A DNA stretch of 64,000 nucleotides from Bacillus pumilus (GTDB lineage: Bacteria > Bacillota > Bacilli > Bacillales > Bacillaceae). Positions within the stretch are counted from its first letter, which is position 1, and the number at the start of each line of letters is the position of its first letter. Positions 44,065-53,932 of this stretch are shown one piece after another. Under the pieces are notes generated by a model. That model was not told the origin of the DNA. It ran no database searches and saw only the letters and a list, made by a program, of their open reading frames with translations. Position numbers and translations under genes: made by a program. The DNA lies in the NCBI RefSeq assembly GCF_900186955.1, contig NZ_LT906438.1:1240001-1304000 (forward strand), written 5' to 3'.

Positions 44065-46353
44065 TTATGCATGCTGCGCCAGCTTTTTACGAGCGACTTC
44101 AGCTGCCGTCACCATGTTTTTCAAAGCAGCAATGGTTTCAGGCTCTTGTCTCGTTTTTAGACCACAGTCAGGATTCACCCAGAAGCGATCTGCCGGGCAT
44201 ACGTTCAGTGCATCATCAATGATTTGACTCATTTCTTCGATAGATGGAACGCGCGGGCTATGGATGTCATATACACCAAGTCCAAGTCCTTTCAAATACG
44301 GGTGCTTCTCTAGGTAATCGAGGAATCCACCATGACTGCGTGAATGTTCAATAGTGATCACGTCGGCATCAAGGTCTTCAATCGTATCGACAATATCCTC
44401 GAAGTTACTGTAGCACATATGTGTATGAATTTGCGTTTCATTTTGAACAGATGATGTTGATAGACGGAATGACTCTGCTGCCCAGTTTAAATAGTCTGCC
44501 CAATCACTTTCTTTGAGCGGAAGACCTTCTCTTAGTGCAGGTTCATCCACTTGAATGACTTGAATCCCTGCTTCTTCTAACGCTTCTACCTCTTTACGTA
44601 ATGCGAAAGCGATTTGGAAGGCAATGTCTTTTCGGGAGATATCTGTTCTTGGGAAAGACCAGTTTAAGATGGTGACAGGACCTGTCAGCATTCCTTTGAC
44701 CTTTTTCTCCGTTAAGCTTTGTGCGTAAACCGTCTCTTTCACGGTCATTGGCGCTGTAAACTCGACATCTCCATAAATGATTGGCGGCTTCACGCAGCGT
44801 GAGCCGTAGGATTGTACCCAAGCAAATTTCGTAAAGGCAAATCCGGCTAGCTTTTCACCAAAGTATTCAACCATGTCTGTACGCTCGAATTCTCCATGTA
44901 CGAGAACGTCCAGACCGATTTCCTCCTGAATATCAATCCATCTTTTTGTTTCTTTCTTAATAAATTCATCATATTCTGCATCTGTCCATTCATTTTTACG
45001 CCATTTTTGACGAGCACTTCGCACTTCAGCAGACTGCGGGAAGCTGCCAATGGTTGTTGTTGGCAAGAGCGGCAGTTCAAGAGATTCGTTTTGGATACGA
45101 AGGCGCTCTTCAAAGGCAACTGGACGTTTAAAGTCTTTCGATGAAAGATTGTTGCGTTCTGCTGTCAAATCCGCATTGGTTCCTTTTGCAAATTCTTTTA
45201 AAGTAAGAAGTGCTTGCTTGGCTTCATTGATGGCGGCTTCAATCGCCGCAGCTCCTTTTGTTAAGCCCTCTTTTAATGTTGTTAATTCAGCCAGCTTTTC
45301 AGTAGCATAAGAAAGTCCGTTTAATAGTTTTTCTTCAAGCTGTTCGCTTGGGTGTTTTGCAACTGGTACATGCAGCAAACTGCTTGATGGCTGCAGCCAT
45401 ACTTCCTTCGGCTGAGCGTCAGCAATGACCTCAGAAACGAATGACAATCTTTCACCAAGATCTGATCTCCAAATATTTCTTCCATCAATGACGCCTGCTG
45501 CTAAAATTTTATCTTTCGGGAAGCCGTGCTTTTTCACTTGATCAAGATTGCGTCCTTGATCATGGACAAAATCAAGACCGATGGCTTCAACAGGATATGT
45601 GACAAGCTCTTCATACGCATCTACTGAATCAAAGTAGGTTTGAAGAAGAATATTTAAGGCAGGTACGGCTTCTTTGATCGTTTGATAGATTTCTTTGACG
45701 GCTTTCACGTCTTCATATGAAGCTGTGACAAGTGCTGGCTCATCAATTTGTACCCATTTGACGCCAGCTTCTTCAAGTTCTTTTAAAACTTGAGTATAAA
45801 GCGGGACGAGACGCTGCTGAATCCCTTTTACTTCATTTGGTTCATAGCCTTTAGAAAGTGAGACAAATGTATAAAGACCAAGTACGACAGGTTTTGTTTC
45901 AACACCAAACGCCTTCTTCACCTTTTCGTAAGCTTCAAGCGGTTTGTTATGTGTGAGTTTGAATTCGGTGGTTTTTTCGTATTCTGGAACGATGTAGTGA
46001 TAGTTTGTATTAAACCATTTTGTCATTTCACTTGAGACAGCATCTTTTGTTCCTCTTGCCATCGCGAAGTATGTATCTAGCGGGTCTTTTAAGCTGCGGA
46101 AGCGCTCTGGAATCCAATTGAACATGACAGCAGTATCGAGCACGTGATCGTAGAAGGTAAAATCTCCAGAAGGAACAACATCAATTTGTTGATCAATTTG
46201 CGTTTTAATGGCAGTTAAAAATTGTTCATCCAGTGTGCTTAAGAGGGTTTCACGGTCAGTTTGACCTTTCCAATAAGACTCAAGTGCTTTTTTCCATTCT
46301 CTGTTTAAACCAATTCTCGGAAAACCTAGATTACTTGTTTTAACAATTGTCAA
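44065..46353 (-). CDS. metE: Cobalamin-independent methionine synthase
   Basis: 762 residues. N-terminal domain starts [20 protein letters not shown]; the C-terminal catalytic domain has zinc ligands in [10 protein letters not shown] (His, Cys), the distal Glu and the final Cys in [10 protein letters not shown]. It transfers methyl from 5-methyl-THF triglutamate to homocysteine. The start is TTG at 46353, seven bases after AGGAGGA, giving the family length; the frame to 46416 would enter the terminator. It sits behind a cobalamin riboswitch, not the S-box that I recall for B. subtilis. Confidence 0.95.
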   Translation of the reverse strand: MTIVKTSNLGFPRIGLNREWKKALESYWKGQTDRETLLSTLDEQFLTAIKTQIDQQIDVVPSGDFTFYDHVLDTAVMFNWIPERFRSLKDPLDTYFAMARGTKDAVSSEMTKWFNTNYHYIVPEYEKTTEFKLTHNKPLEAYEKVKKAFGVETKPVVLGLYTFVSLSKGYEPNEVKGIQQRLVPLYTQVLKELEEAGVKWVQIDEPALVTASYEDVKAVKEIYQTIKEAVPALNILLQTYFDSVDAYEELVTYPVEAIGLDFVHDQGRNLDQVKKHGFPKDKILAAGVIDGRNIWRSDLGERLSFVSEVIADAQPKEVWLQPSSSLLHVPVAKHPSEQLEEKLLNGLSYATEKLAELTTLKEGLTKGAAAIEAAINEAKQALLTLKEFAKGTNADLTAERNNLSSKDFKRPVAFEERLRIQNESLELPLLPTTTIGSFPQSAEVRSARQKWRKNEWTDAEYDEFIKKETKRWIDIQEEIGLDVLVHGEFERTDMVEYFGEKLAGFAFTKFAWVQSYGSRCVKPPIIYGDVEFTAPMTVKETVYAQSLTEKKVKGMLTGPVTILNWSFPRTDISRKDIAFQIAFALRKEVEALEEAGIQVIQVDEPALREGLPLKESDWADYLNWAAESFRLSTSSVQNETQIHTHMCYSNFEDIVDTIEDLDADVITIEHSRSHGGFLDYLEKHPYLKGLGLGVYDIHSPRVPSIEEMSQIIDDALNVCPADRFWVNPDCGLKTRQEPETIAALKNMVTAAEVARKKLAQHA

Positions 46354-46375
46354 TTCCAATTCCTCCTCTAAATAT

Positions 46376-46424
46376 AAAAAGACATTTACACTCATGGTGA
46401 AGATTGATGAGGGCAAATGTCTGG
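46376..46424 (-). terminator. Attenuator terminator of the metE leader
   Basis: On the minus strand AGACATTT...CTCAT pairs with ATGAG...AAATGTCT, then TTTTATATTT, 23 bases before the metE start. It is placed to act as the off-state of the B12 riboswitch. Confidence 0.8.
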
Positions 46425-46479
46425 TTTAAAAAGACAAAATGTGTGTGCGAAATAAGGCGTGAGCAGAACTGACGCTTTT

Positions 46480-46695
46480 TTCCGACATCTCCTATCAACC
46501 GTAGGGGGTTTGATGTGATAGAGCGGCTGGTATCCTGGCTGGTGAATCTGCAAGCTTTTCATCCTTCCCGTCCTTATGACAGTGGATTCATAAGAAAAGC
46601 TCTCCTCACTCACAGTGGCGGGACCGCGCCGGATTTTCACCGGTCTTCCCAATTAAAATTCGACGTATGATCGAATTACCGACTCTCAAACTATG
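46480..46695 (-). ncRNA. Cobalamin (B12) riboswitch of metE
   Basis: Minus-strand reading shows the diagnostic blocks in order: TTGGGAAGACCGGTGAAAATC, CGGTCCCGCCACTGTGA (B12 box region) and AGCCAGGATACCAGCC. The aptamer lies about 130 bases upstream of metE, with an intrinsic terminator in between. B12 should switch metE off, which makes sense if a B12-dependent MetH exists elsewhere in the genome. Confidence 0.93.
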
Positions 46696-46709
46696 AATTT
46701 ATTGTGTTC

Positions 46710-46738
46710 GATTATATAACGTCCATTTCATTTCGTCA
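46710..46738 (-). promoter_or_regulatory. Sigma-A promoter of the metE leader
   Basis: On the minus strand TTGACG (46738-46733), 17 bases, TATAAT (46715-46710); the leader would be about 350 bases long. Confidence 0.8.
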
Positions 46739-46762
46739 AAGTAAATTTTGAATAATTTTAAT

Positions 46763-46801
46763 TAAAAAAATCCTGAGAAAATTCTATCTATTCTCAGGAC
46801 C
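46763..46801 (-). terminator. ispA terminator
   Basis: On the minus strand GTCCTGAGAAT pairs with TTCTCAGGAT, followed by TTTTTT. Confidence 0.85.
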
Positions 46802-46811
46802 TCTATTCAAG

Positions 46812-47771
46812 CTATAGAGATAAAAGATCTGCTTCCAATGTTTTTTCTAAAAGGACATCAGGCGCAGTTAAATATAAAAATCCATTTCCGACGAGGGCTT
46901 TAGATTGCTTCAGTGGAAGGGTTCTTCTGACAAGCTGAGCATAGACCTCAGGCTCTGTCAGCTTACGCTGGAACGCTTCTTCTTCGGCATTTTTAATAAT
47001 GGCTAGTGCACCGCTCACGTGAGGGGCAGCCATTGAGGTGCCTGTGAGTCTGCCATATTTATGGTTAGGAAGAGTGGATAAAATGTCTTCTCCTGGAGCG
47101 ACGAGGTCGATTTCTTTATTGGCGTTGGAGAATTCAGAGGATTCTCTTGCAAGGGAGACAGAGCCGACGGCAATGACTTCATTGTATGCTGCTGGGTAGG
47201 AGAACTCTTCCGTTCGCTCGTCCCCGTCCCCTTCATTTCCTGCTGCGCACACAACAAGTACACCGCTTTTCACCGCATTTTGAATGGCTTCCTGCAAGGC
47301 GGGCTCATTGCTTGGACCACCGAGAGACATAGAGATAATATCCACCTTCTGCTCAGCGGCATAGTTGATGCCATTAATGATCCATTCGTATTTCCCGCTG
47401 CCATTTTCACCGCCAAGAACTTTCACGATCAGCAGCTTGGCTTCAGGGGCAACCCCTAGAATTCCGCCATTTTGATCTGTTGCTGCAATCGTTCCTGCTA
47501 CATGGGTACCATGCCCGTTGTAGTCTTTTACATTTTCAGCATCTCCATTGTCATCATCGGTAAAGTTCTTGCCTCCGATAATCTGATCTTTTAAGTCGGG
47601 ATGCTCTGTGTCACAGCCTGTATCAAGGACAGCAATGGTTATGCCTTTTCCTTTGAAGCCACTTGACCAAAGTTCGGGTGCTTTAATCTCCTGAATACTT
47701 TCCGGCGTCTCTTTCGCTTCCATCACATTGGCTTTTACTTCATACGGAATTAAGCGAATTTCACCTTTCAT
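46812..47771 (-). CDS. ispA: Intracellular serine protease (ISP, subtilisin family)
   Basis: 319 residues. Catalytic Asp in IAVLDTGCDTEHPDL, His in NGHGTHVAGTIA, Ser in LTGTSMAAPHVSG. The N-terminal LIPYEV is the ISP inhibitory propeptide motif, and there is no signal peptide, so it acts in the cytoplasm. Major protease in stationary phase. ATG 47771 follows AAGGAGGG. Confidence 0.95.
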   Translation of the reverse strand: MKGEIRLIPYEVKANVMEAKETPESIQEIKAPELWSSGFKGKGITIAVLDTGCDTEHPDLKDQIIGGKNFTDDDNGDAENVKDYNGHGTHVAGTIAATDQNGGILGVAPEAKLLIVKVLGGENGSGKYEWIINGINYAAEQKVDIISMSLGGPSNEPALQEAIQNAVKSGVLVVCAAGNEGDGDERTEEFSYPAAYNEVIAVGSVSLARESSEFSNANKEIDLVAPGEDILSTLPNHKYGRLTGTSMAAPHVSGALAIIKNAEEEAFQRKLTEPEVYAQLVRRTLPLKQSKALVGNGFLYLTAPDVLLEKTLEADLLSL

Positions 47772-48149
47772 AAGAAAGCCCTCCTTATTTTGTTTTCAAA
47801 GTAGATTCAGGCTGCGTAATGTTATTGTATAAAAGAAACTTTTGATCGGAAAGGGTCAATTGTAATAATTTTTCAAATAATCAATCTATTATCAAAAGTG
47901 CAGTTCTCCTCACATCTTGACGAAAGAACTCAGCTTTTGAGGAAAACTCTTGATATCATATGAAAAAGAAGGAAATGCTGCATAGTGAGCTTGCACCTGT
48001 ATAGATGAAAATGGGTGAAAAGAACTAAAAAAGGCTTTCTGATTAAACAACGAAAATAAGTGATGGTTGAGAAGTGAGAAGAAGGAAGATTGAGCGGAGA
48101 TATTTTTGTTCTAAAATAATTTTCACTCTAGTACCCGTTTGGTGAACAG
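47772..48149. other. Gene-free interval upstream of ispA
   Basis: No gene seen. It should contain the ispA promoter, with TACAAT-like and TATACA-like sequences on the minus strand near 47826; no pairing -35 box at normal spacing was found. Only short frames, such as MKKKEMLHSELAPV at about 47958, are open on the plus strand. Confidence 0.5.
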
Positions 48150-48629
48150 TTAGGATAACCATAAGCTCATAATCAACTGTTCACCAATTGGACCGATTTT
48201 TCTTTTACCTGTATCCTTATAGCCTACTTGTGAGTACAGAGTCTGAGCAGGAATATTTTGATGATTTACAGCCAGTACGATCTCGTTACAGTTAGGGAAT
48301 TCAGAGGTGACAAATTGATTTAATAAGAACATTGCTTGTTTAGCAAATCCTTTTCCTTGCTGAGTCTGATGAATAGATAATGAAGTTAACAACATAGCGT
48401 TTGGGTTATCTGAATAATCCTTAATACGATCTGTTGCATGTAATACAAAGAATCCAACCGGTTCATCTTCATTGAGTATGACAATTCTGTATTGCCCTTC
48501 GGTAAACTCAAAATATGCGCTTGGTAAAGCAGTAAATTTTGCTTGTTCTTCCTCTAGAACAAAAGACGATAAGCCTTCTATGTATACATCTGAAAAGTGC
48601 GTTAATTTCACATTGTTTTTGCTTTTCAT
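48150..48629 (-). CDS. GNAT N-acetyltransferase
   Basis: 159 residues. MLLTSLSIHQTQQGKGFAKQ is the acetyl-CoA-binding motif A (LSIHxxxQGKGFAKQ), followed by AVNHQNIPAQTLYSQVGYKD. The substrate is unknown. The ATG at 48629 has AGGAGG 11 bases upstream, somewhat far. Single gene between ispA and the yko block; not part of the B. subtilis order that I recall. Confidence 0.8.
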   Translation of the reverse strand: MKSKNNVKLTHFSDVYIEGLSSFVLEEEQAKFTALPSAYFEFTEGQYRIVILNEDEPVGFFVLHATDRIKDYSDNPNAMLLTSLSIHQTQQGKGFAKQAMFLLNQFVTSEFPNCNEIVLAVNHQNIPAQTLYSQVGYKDTGKRKIGPIGEQLIMSLWLS

Positions 48630-48897
48630 AGAATGGTGTTCCTCCTTGTATTTTTTATAAATGAGTGCGATTTGCATATTCTATAGGTATGTTTATAAAA
48701 ACGAATGAAATAGGATTACGTTCAGGTGCTTACAATATCAATAACTGTTAGGATGATAACCTCATTATAGAACAAATGTTCTTTTTTATCAATGTTCATA
48801 TAAAAAATAACATGTGAAGTTTGTGACTGTTCCAAATGGGAAAGGCAACATATAATAATGGAAAGACAAGCTTGCCTTTCAGATAGGAGAGATAGAG

Positions 48898-49584
48898 ATG
48901 AACAAAGGGAAGATACTCGTAGTCGAAGATGAAAAGAAAATTGCAAGGGTGCTGTCACTAGAGCTTGAATATGAAGGATATGAGGTGACAGTCAAAGAGA
49001 CAGGAATGGATGGACTCCAGGCTCTTGAAGAGGAAAGCTTCGATTTGGTGCTGCTTGACGTCATGCTTCCAGAATTAAGCGGTCTTGAAGTGCTGAGAAG
49101 GGTTCGAAAGACAAATACAGCGACACCTATTATTTTGATAACAGCAAGAGGGAGTGTGCCTGATAAAGTAAGCGGCCTCGATCTTGGGGCGAATGATTAT
49201 ATTACAAAGCCTTTTGACATAGAAGAATTATTAGCGCGAATTCGTGCGCAGCTAAGGTTGAATATTCATGCGCAAGAAGAAAAGGAAACAGAGCTTAGCA
49301 TAGCAGATTTGACCGTCAACGAGAAAACAAGAGACATACAAAGGGCCGGGCAAATGCTTGAGCTCACACCGAGAGAATTTGACCTGCTTGTCCACTTGCT
49401 GAAGCATCAGCAGCAAGTGCTTACAAGAGATCAGCTTTTAACAGCCGTTTGGGGCTTTGATTACTTCGGTGACACAAACGTAGTGGATGTCTATATTCGT
49501 TATTTAAGGAAAAAAGTCGATTACCCATTCGAAAAACAGCTGATTCACACAGTGAGAGGTGTGGGTTATGTGATGAAAGGATAA
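48898..49584 (+). CDS. ykoG: OmpR-family response regulator
   Basis: 228 residues. Receiver domain with Asp10/11 (VVEDEKK), phosphorylated Asp54 (LVLLDVMLPE), Thr and Lys (ITARG, ITKPFD). Winged-helix DNA-binding domain (about 130-228) with LTPREFDLLVHLLKH. It works with the histidine kinase that follows 3 bases later. Same order as B. subtilis ykoGHIJ; the signal is unknown. Confidence 0.9.
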   Translation: MNKGKILVVEDEKKIARVLSLELEYEGYEVTVKETGMDGLQALEEESFDLVLLDVMLPELSGLEVLRRVRKTNTATPIILITARGSVPDKVSGLDLGANDYITKPFDIEELLARIRAQLRLNIHAQEEKETELSIADLTVNEKTRDIQRAGQMLELTPREFDLLVHLLKHQQQVLTRDQLLTAVWGFDYFGDTNVVDVYIRYLRKKVDYPFEKQLIHTVRGVGYVMKG

Positions 49585-49587
49585 AGA

Positions 49588-50937
49588 ATGAGATTAAAAA
49601 ATAAAATTCAGCTTTATACATCGTTGTCCTTGTTTTTAATGGTGCTGCTATTTCATACAGCCATTTATTTTATTTTTTCGATGACCTTAACGCAAAAAGA
49701 TATGTCCCGGCTGTCTGAGGTCGCTGAAAATATTGCCATTGCCTTAAAAAAATCAGAAGAAGAGGGTCTTCCATCCTCGGAGCTGCTGAAAGCGTACCTG
49801 CCCCAAAATGGTATGATCCGTGTCGTGACAGAAAAGGGTGAGTCAAAGTTGACTGTCACAAAGGAATCAACGTTTAGCTCACTGCCTTTTACATATGAAA
49901 CTGGTCAGACAGCAGAAATAAAAGAATACAACAAGCATATGATTGCGTTCGCTGCGATTCCGGTCATTTGGACAAATGGAGAGATTGTGTCGCTTCAAGT
50001 ATATGAAGAAATCGAAAATACGGAAGAGAATTTGGCGTTATTAAGAATGATTTTAATCGCTGCTGGCGTTTTAATTATAGTGCTTTCCTATTTTGCTGGC
50101 CACATTTTAACAAAACAAATCGTACGCCCTATTAGTAGAATGACGAGCACCATGAAGGCAAGTATGAAGGAGAAGGCGTTTAAGCGAATCAAACTAGCAG
50201 GGGATTCAAAGGATGAATTGTATCAAATGGGACAAACCTTTAATGAAATGTCAGAAATACTCGAGAAGCATTATGAGAAAGAGCAGCAATTCTTGCATGA
50301 TGCCTCTCATGAATTGAAGACACCGATTACCGTCATTATGAGCTACAGCAATTTACTAAAGCGCTGGGGACAAACACGTCCAGAGGTTATAGAAGAATCC
50401 TCTCAAGCGATTCATGATGAAGCGAAAAAAATGAAAAGGCTGACAGATCAATTATTAACACTTGCGAAAAATGGTCAGCCGCTTTACTTGGACATGAGGC
50501 CAGTTGATCTTGGCCATTTATGCAAGCAGATATGCCATACACTTGAAGTCGCAACGAATCGAACCATTGAGCCTGATGTGCAAACAGATCAGCCGCTCGT
50601 CGCTGAGGGGGATGAAGAGAAAATCAAACAGCTTTTGACCATCTTGATTGATAATGCGGTCAAATATAGTACAGAGCCAGTTGATGTGACCTGCGGATGG
50701 AGAGGAGAGAAGCCGTTTATTTCAGTCGTTGACCATGGAATTGGCATAAAAGAAGAGAATCTTCCGAAAATCTTTGACCGCTTTTTCCGTGTGGATGAAG
50801 CAAGAAACAGTGAGACCGGCGGAACGGGTCTTGGTCTTTCAATTGCGAAGCAAATTGCAGAAGAGCATGGAGCTGAGCTGATGGTAGACAGCCGAATCGG
50901 CGAAGGGACAACCATGACCATTCTTTTCCCGAAATAA
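49588..50937 (+). CDS. ykoH: Sensor histidine kinase
   Basis: 449 residues. Two membrane helices (about 10-32 and 151-172) enclose an external domain; HAMP (175-230); H-box HDASHELKTPITV (His about 241); N-, G1- and G2-boxes (LIDNAVKYS, VDHGIGIKEENL, GGTGLGLSIAKQI). Partner of YkoG. The following PepSY proteins may feed signals to it. Confidence 0.9.
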   Translation: MRLKNKIQLYTSLSLFLMVLLFHTAIYFIFSMTLTQKDMSRLSEVAENIAIALKKSEEEGLPSSELLKAYLPQNGMIRVVTEKGESKLTVTKESTFSSLPFTYETGQTAEIKEYNKHMIAFAAIPVIWTNGEIVSLQVYEEIENTEENLALLRMILIAAGVLIIVLSYFAGHILTKQIVRPISRMTSTMKASMKEKAFKRIKLAGDSKDELYQMGQTFNEMSEILEKHYEKEQQFLHDASHELKTPITVIMSYSNLLKRWGQTRPEVIEESSQAIHDEAKKMKRLTDQLLTLAKNGQPLYLDMRPVDLGHLCKQICHTLEVATNRTIEPDVQTDQPLVAEGDEEKIKQLLTILIDNAVKYSTEPVDVTCGWRGEKPFISVVDHGIGIKEENLPKIFDRFFRVDEARNSETGGTGLGLSIAKQIAEEHGAELMVDSRIGEGTTMTILFPK

Positions 50938-51003
50938 ATGGGTCTTTTCTCATCAATTTCTCATTTCCTCCTTATAAAATAGGAAATAGGAAGGAGGCGC
51001 TGC

Positions 51004-51693
51004 ATGTCTAGAAAAACGAAAATGGTGCTTGCGCTTGCAGGATGTCTCGTCGTTCTTGCAGCCTTTGCAATGCTCATGATTCAAACCATTGATCAAAAAA
51101 TATTAAGTGAAGCAGAGATCAAAAAAATCATCGCAAAAGACTACAATGGAAACATTACAAATATTGATTTAATCAATCATAAACAGGACTATACCTTGAC
51201 CCTGGAAAATTCAAATGGGATCTATCAAATCATTGCATCCTCCGCAAGCGGTCAAATGAAAGAAATCAAGCAGTTAAAAAGCTATCAAAAGCCAAATGAA
51301 AAAAATGCTGAGCTTCTGGCAGAAGAAGCGGCTGTTAAAAAAGTGAGCGGTACGGTCATTCAAAAGAAAGAAAAGTCCGATCGTTTTATCTTTACGATCC
51401 AATCAAAAAAAGAATTATATCAAGTCGATGTCGACAAGCAAACGTTTAAGGTGCTTGAAGCAGAAAAGAAAAACCCGACCTCTAAAGAAAAGAAAATGAC
51501 AAAAATCACGGTCGAAGAAGCCATCCGAATTGCAGTAAAAGAAGTCGGAGGGACAGTGGATGATGCCGATCTTGAAACATTTAGCGGTATGCTCGTATTT
51601 GAGGTGGAGCTGGATTTGCCTGACGGGCGAGAGGCAGAGGTGCTTGTGAACGCATATACAGGAGATATAGAAGGAATTACGTACGAAAACTAA
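51004..51693 (+). CDS. ykoI: Membrane-anchored PepSY-domain protein
   Basis: 229 residues. N-terminal anchor (MVLALAGCLVVLAAFAMLMI, about 7-26), then PepSY-type repeats, the last near residues 160-229 (ITVEEAIRIAVKEVGGTV..DGREAEVLVNAYTGDIEGI). PepSY domains often inhibit proteases or modulate sensors. ATG 51004 follows GGAAGGAGG. Confidence 0.85.
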   Translation: MSRKTKMVLALAGCLVVLAAFAMLMIQTIDQKILSEAEIKKIIAKDYNGNITNIDLINHKQDYTLTLENSNGIYQIIASSASGQMKEIKQLKSYQKPNEKNAELLAEEAAVKKVSGTVIQKKEKSDRFIFTIQSKKELYQVDVDKQTFKVLEAEKKNPTSKEKKMTKITVEEAIRIAVKEVGGTVDDADLETFSGMLVFEVELDLPDGREAEVLVNAYTGDIEGITYEN

Positions 51694-51786
51694 TCCTTTT
51701 CTCATGATTTTCTCATGTTTCTTTCCTTCCTTTATCATCTTGTTTCTTTAAGATAAAGGAGAAATCAAATAGAGGAGGACATGAAC

Positions 51787-52305
51787 ATGATGAAAAAAGT
51801 ACTAGTAATTACAGCATTAACAGGAACTCTTGTCGCAGGTGGTTTCACACTTCAAGCGCAAAATACAAATCAAACAGCACACGCGGAGCAAGTGGTGCAA
51901 AAGAAATCTTCGTTTGTCTCAAAGAAACAAGCAGAAAAAGCAGCCCTAAAAGTGGTGAAAGGGTATGTGGACGATGTGGATCTTGAGCGTAAAAAAGGAA
52001 AATGGGTGTACGAGGTCGAGATTAAAAAAGGCGGCTTTGAATATAAAGTATATGTCGATGCCAAAACAGGAAAAGCGTTGAATGATCCAGTCAAAGAAAA
52101 GAAACAAAATGTGAAAATCACTAAAAAGCAGGCTGAACAAATTGCCCTTGCAAAAGTAAAAGGAACAGTCACAGATTCTGATTTAGATAAAGAAAATGGT
52201 GTGTACTTATATGAAGTCGAAATCACCACACCAAACGGCGAGGAAGTTGATTTTGAGATTTCCGCTAAAACAGGCAAAATCCTGAAGCAAGAATGGGATG
52301 ATTAA
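51787..52305 (+). CDS. ykoJ: Secreted PepSY-domain protein
   Basis: 172 residues. Signal peptide (KKVLVITALTGTLVAGGFTL, likely cut after AHA, about residue 36) and two PepSY repeats (VSKKQAEKAALKVVKGYVDD and ITKKQAEQIALAKVKGTVTD), each ending in a YxVxxDAKTGKxL-like strand. ATG 51787 is 8 bases after AGGAGG; 51781 is too close. Probably under YkoGH control. Confidence 0.85.
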   Translation: MMKKVLVITALTGTLVAGGFTLQAQNTNQTAHAEQVVQKKSSFVSKKQAEKAALKVVKGYVDDVDLERKKGKWVYEVEIKKGGFEYKVYVDAKTGKALNDPVKEKKQNVKITKKQAEQIALAKVKGTVTDSDLDKENGVYLYEVEITTPNGEEVDFEISAKTGKILKQEWDD

Positions 52306-52335
52306 TACGCCAGCAATCCTAAGATAAATTTGTAT

Positions 52336-52372
52336 GCGGTCTGAACCGATGGTTCAGACCGTTATTTTTGCC
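52336..52372 (+). terminator. ykoJ terminator
   Basis: CGGTCTGAACC pairs perfectly with GGTTCAGACCG, followed by TTATTTTTG. Confidence 0.85.
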
Positions 52373-52438
52373 TAATTGATTGTATACAAGTATAAATGAA
52401 TATCAAACTGAATAGCGTACTTCCAAGTATCTGTACAC

Positions 52439-52649
52439 CAAGCATGTTAATGCTTTCAGCGTGTAGACAAACCCTCGCATTCGGTGTCAGTCCTGCGTGC
52501 TGGTGCTCACGAATGTCAAATTCGCTCCGCTCCAGTACTCGTCCTTCCTAGACTTCAAAGGTTTTCTATCACGCTGAAAAGAAGACAAAGGGCTAAAATA
52601 AAGATCATTTTAGCCCTTTGTCAACAATCTGCAAGCATGTTAATGCTTT
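52439..52649. repeat. Dispersed hairpin-associated element, copy C, with duplicated flanking hairpin
   Basis: The element (52457-52630) is nearly the same as copy B. It is flanked by exact direct repeats of CAAGCATGTTAATGCTTT (52439-52456 and 52632-52649), itself a hairpin (AAGCAT/ATGCTT). The right copy, followed by TTTATA, looks like the original plus-strand terminator; it also contains the stop codon of the leftward aminotransferase gene. Confidence 0.8.
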
Positions 52650-53932
52650 TTATATTGATTGCTTATCATTTCAGTTGTTCTTAAAAACGTCTCAATCTCT
52701 TGAATAGTATGACAATGGAGAGGTGATATTCTAATAGCCCCTTTCATTCCAAAGGAATCCAGCATCCTTTTAGAATAAATGCTTGTATTCAACCTTTCAT
52801 ATACGATCACACCGTGCTGTTCATATTGTCTTACTGCATCCTCATGGTTTGTTCCTTCTATCGATATGGCTACGATGAAATCTTTTTTTGATAAATCATG
52901 GTCATCAAGATGCACGGTAACTCCTTTGATTTCTCTTAGCCCTTTTACGTTGGGTGTCCCGTCTAGCATTATTTTTAATAAAGACCTTTCTTGTTTTCCG
53001 ATAGCTTCCATACCTGCTGCGAATAACTGTCGTCTGGCATTCACTGTTGTAAAATGACCTCCAAGCCAGCACACATAATCAACAATTGCGCTAATAGCCG
53101 CATAATGAGCAGGTGCTGGAGTTCCTAGACCCCATTCAGTTTCTTTCTTTCCTTTTAACTTATGATGAGGGAGAAGAGCAGCTCTTTCCGATAAATAAGC
53201 AATCCCGCAGCCTCTAACACCAAAAAATTTATATGGGGCAAAATTTATCACATCCACAGGTGTTTTTTCAATATCAATTAAACCATGAGGTGCATGTTGA
53301 ACGGCATCAACCATGATAAATAAGTTTGGTTTCTTTTTTCTTGCCTCTTGTACAATTTGTTCAATGTCTAAAATAGCACCAGAGATATTCGAAGCATAGA
53401 TGACGCTTAGAAGAACAGTATCTTGATCGATTAATGCCAAGATGTCTTCTACGTTCACTCCACCTGTTAAAGGATTAGACTTGGCCACTCTCAGCTCTTT
53501 GTTTAATTTATTTGCATAAAAACTAGCTGCGTCATAGGCTGCTGGATGTTCTAAGGATGTTGTGACAATATTTGTTCCTTGAATATGTTCTGCAATGATA
53601 CCCGTAGTTTGAAAGATAGCCTGTGATGCTGTCAGATATGTGGCGAAGCTTCCTTGTTTCACGTTAAAAATGGTTTGAAGATCAACAATCCCCTTTTTTT
53701 GGATATCAATCAAGTGTTTTGCAGCTTTATGATTTCTTTCAGAACAATCTGGGATGCCATCAATGATTGAAAATATATGATTTGCCTGTTTTAAACGAAG
53801 AGAGCCACCTGCATTGTCAAAAAAGAGTCGTTCCTTTTTTAGGATAGGATCCTCATCAATATATAAAAATTGTTCTCTTACTTTTTTTAATAAATCATTT
53901 GAAAAGTGCATGTTCAGTGTAGATTCGCTCAT
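52640..53932 (-). CDS. Class V aminotransferase family protein (cysteine desulfurase-like)
   Basis: About 430 residues, PLP fold type I. FFDNAGGSLRLKQ, TTSLEHPAAYDAASFYA, VDAVQHAPHG and NFAPYKFFGVRGCG (PLP lysine) match NifS/CsdA/isopenicillin-N-epimerase-like proteins. No Fe-S assembly or biosynthetic partner is nearby, so the substrate is open. Adjacent ATG codons at 53938, 53935 and 53932 could start it; 53932 has the best spacing from GGGGG. It lies between ykoJ and mgtE beside a repeat copy, where B. subtilis has no gene that I recall. Confidence 0.8.
   Translation of the reverse strand: MSESTLNMHFSNDLLKKVREQFLYIDEDPILKKERLFFDNAGGSLRLKQANHIFSIIDGIPDCSERNHKAAKHLIDIQKKGIVDLQTIFNVKQGSFATYLTASQAIFQTTGIIAEHIQGTNIVTTSLEHPAAYDAASFYANKLNKELRVAKSNPLTGGVNVEDILALIDQDTVLLSVIYASNISGAILDIEQIVQEARKKKPNLFIMVDAVQHAPHGLIDIEKTPVDVINFAPYKFFGVRGCGIAYLSERAALLPHHKLKGKKETEWGLGTPAPAHYAAISAIVDYVCWLGGHFTTVNARRQLFAAGMEAIGKQERSLLKIMLDGTPNVKGLREIKGVTVHLDDHDLSKKDFIVAISIEGTNHEDAVRQYEQHGVIVYERLNTSIYSKRMLDSFGMKGAIRISPLHCHTIQEIETFLRTTEMISNQYKKH

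Noticed and set aside
46392..46652. Minus-strand ORF of 86 codons
   Set aside because: Lies across the cobalamin aptamer and terminator; it is the RNA leader, not a gene.
52484..52684. Plus-strand ORF inside repeat copy C
   Set aside because: Same reading pattern as in copy B; it is repeat sequence without a ribosome binding site and shows no sign of coding.
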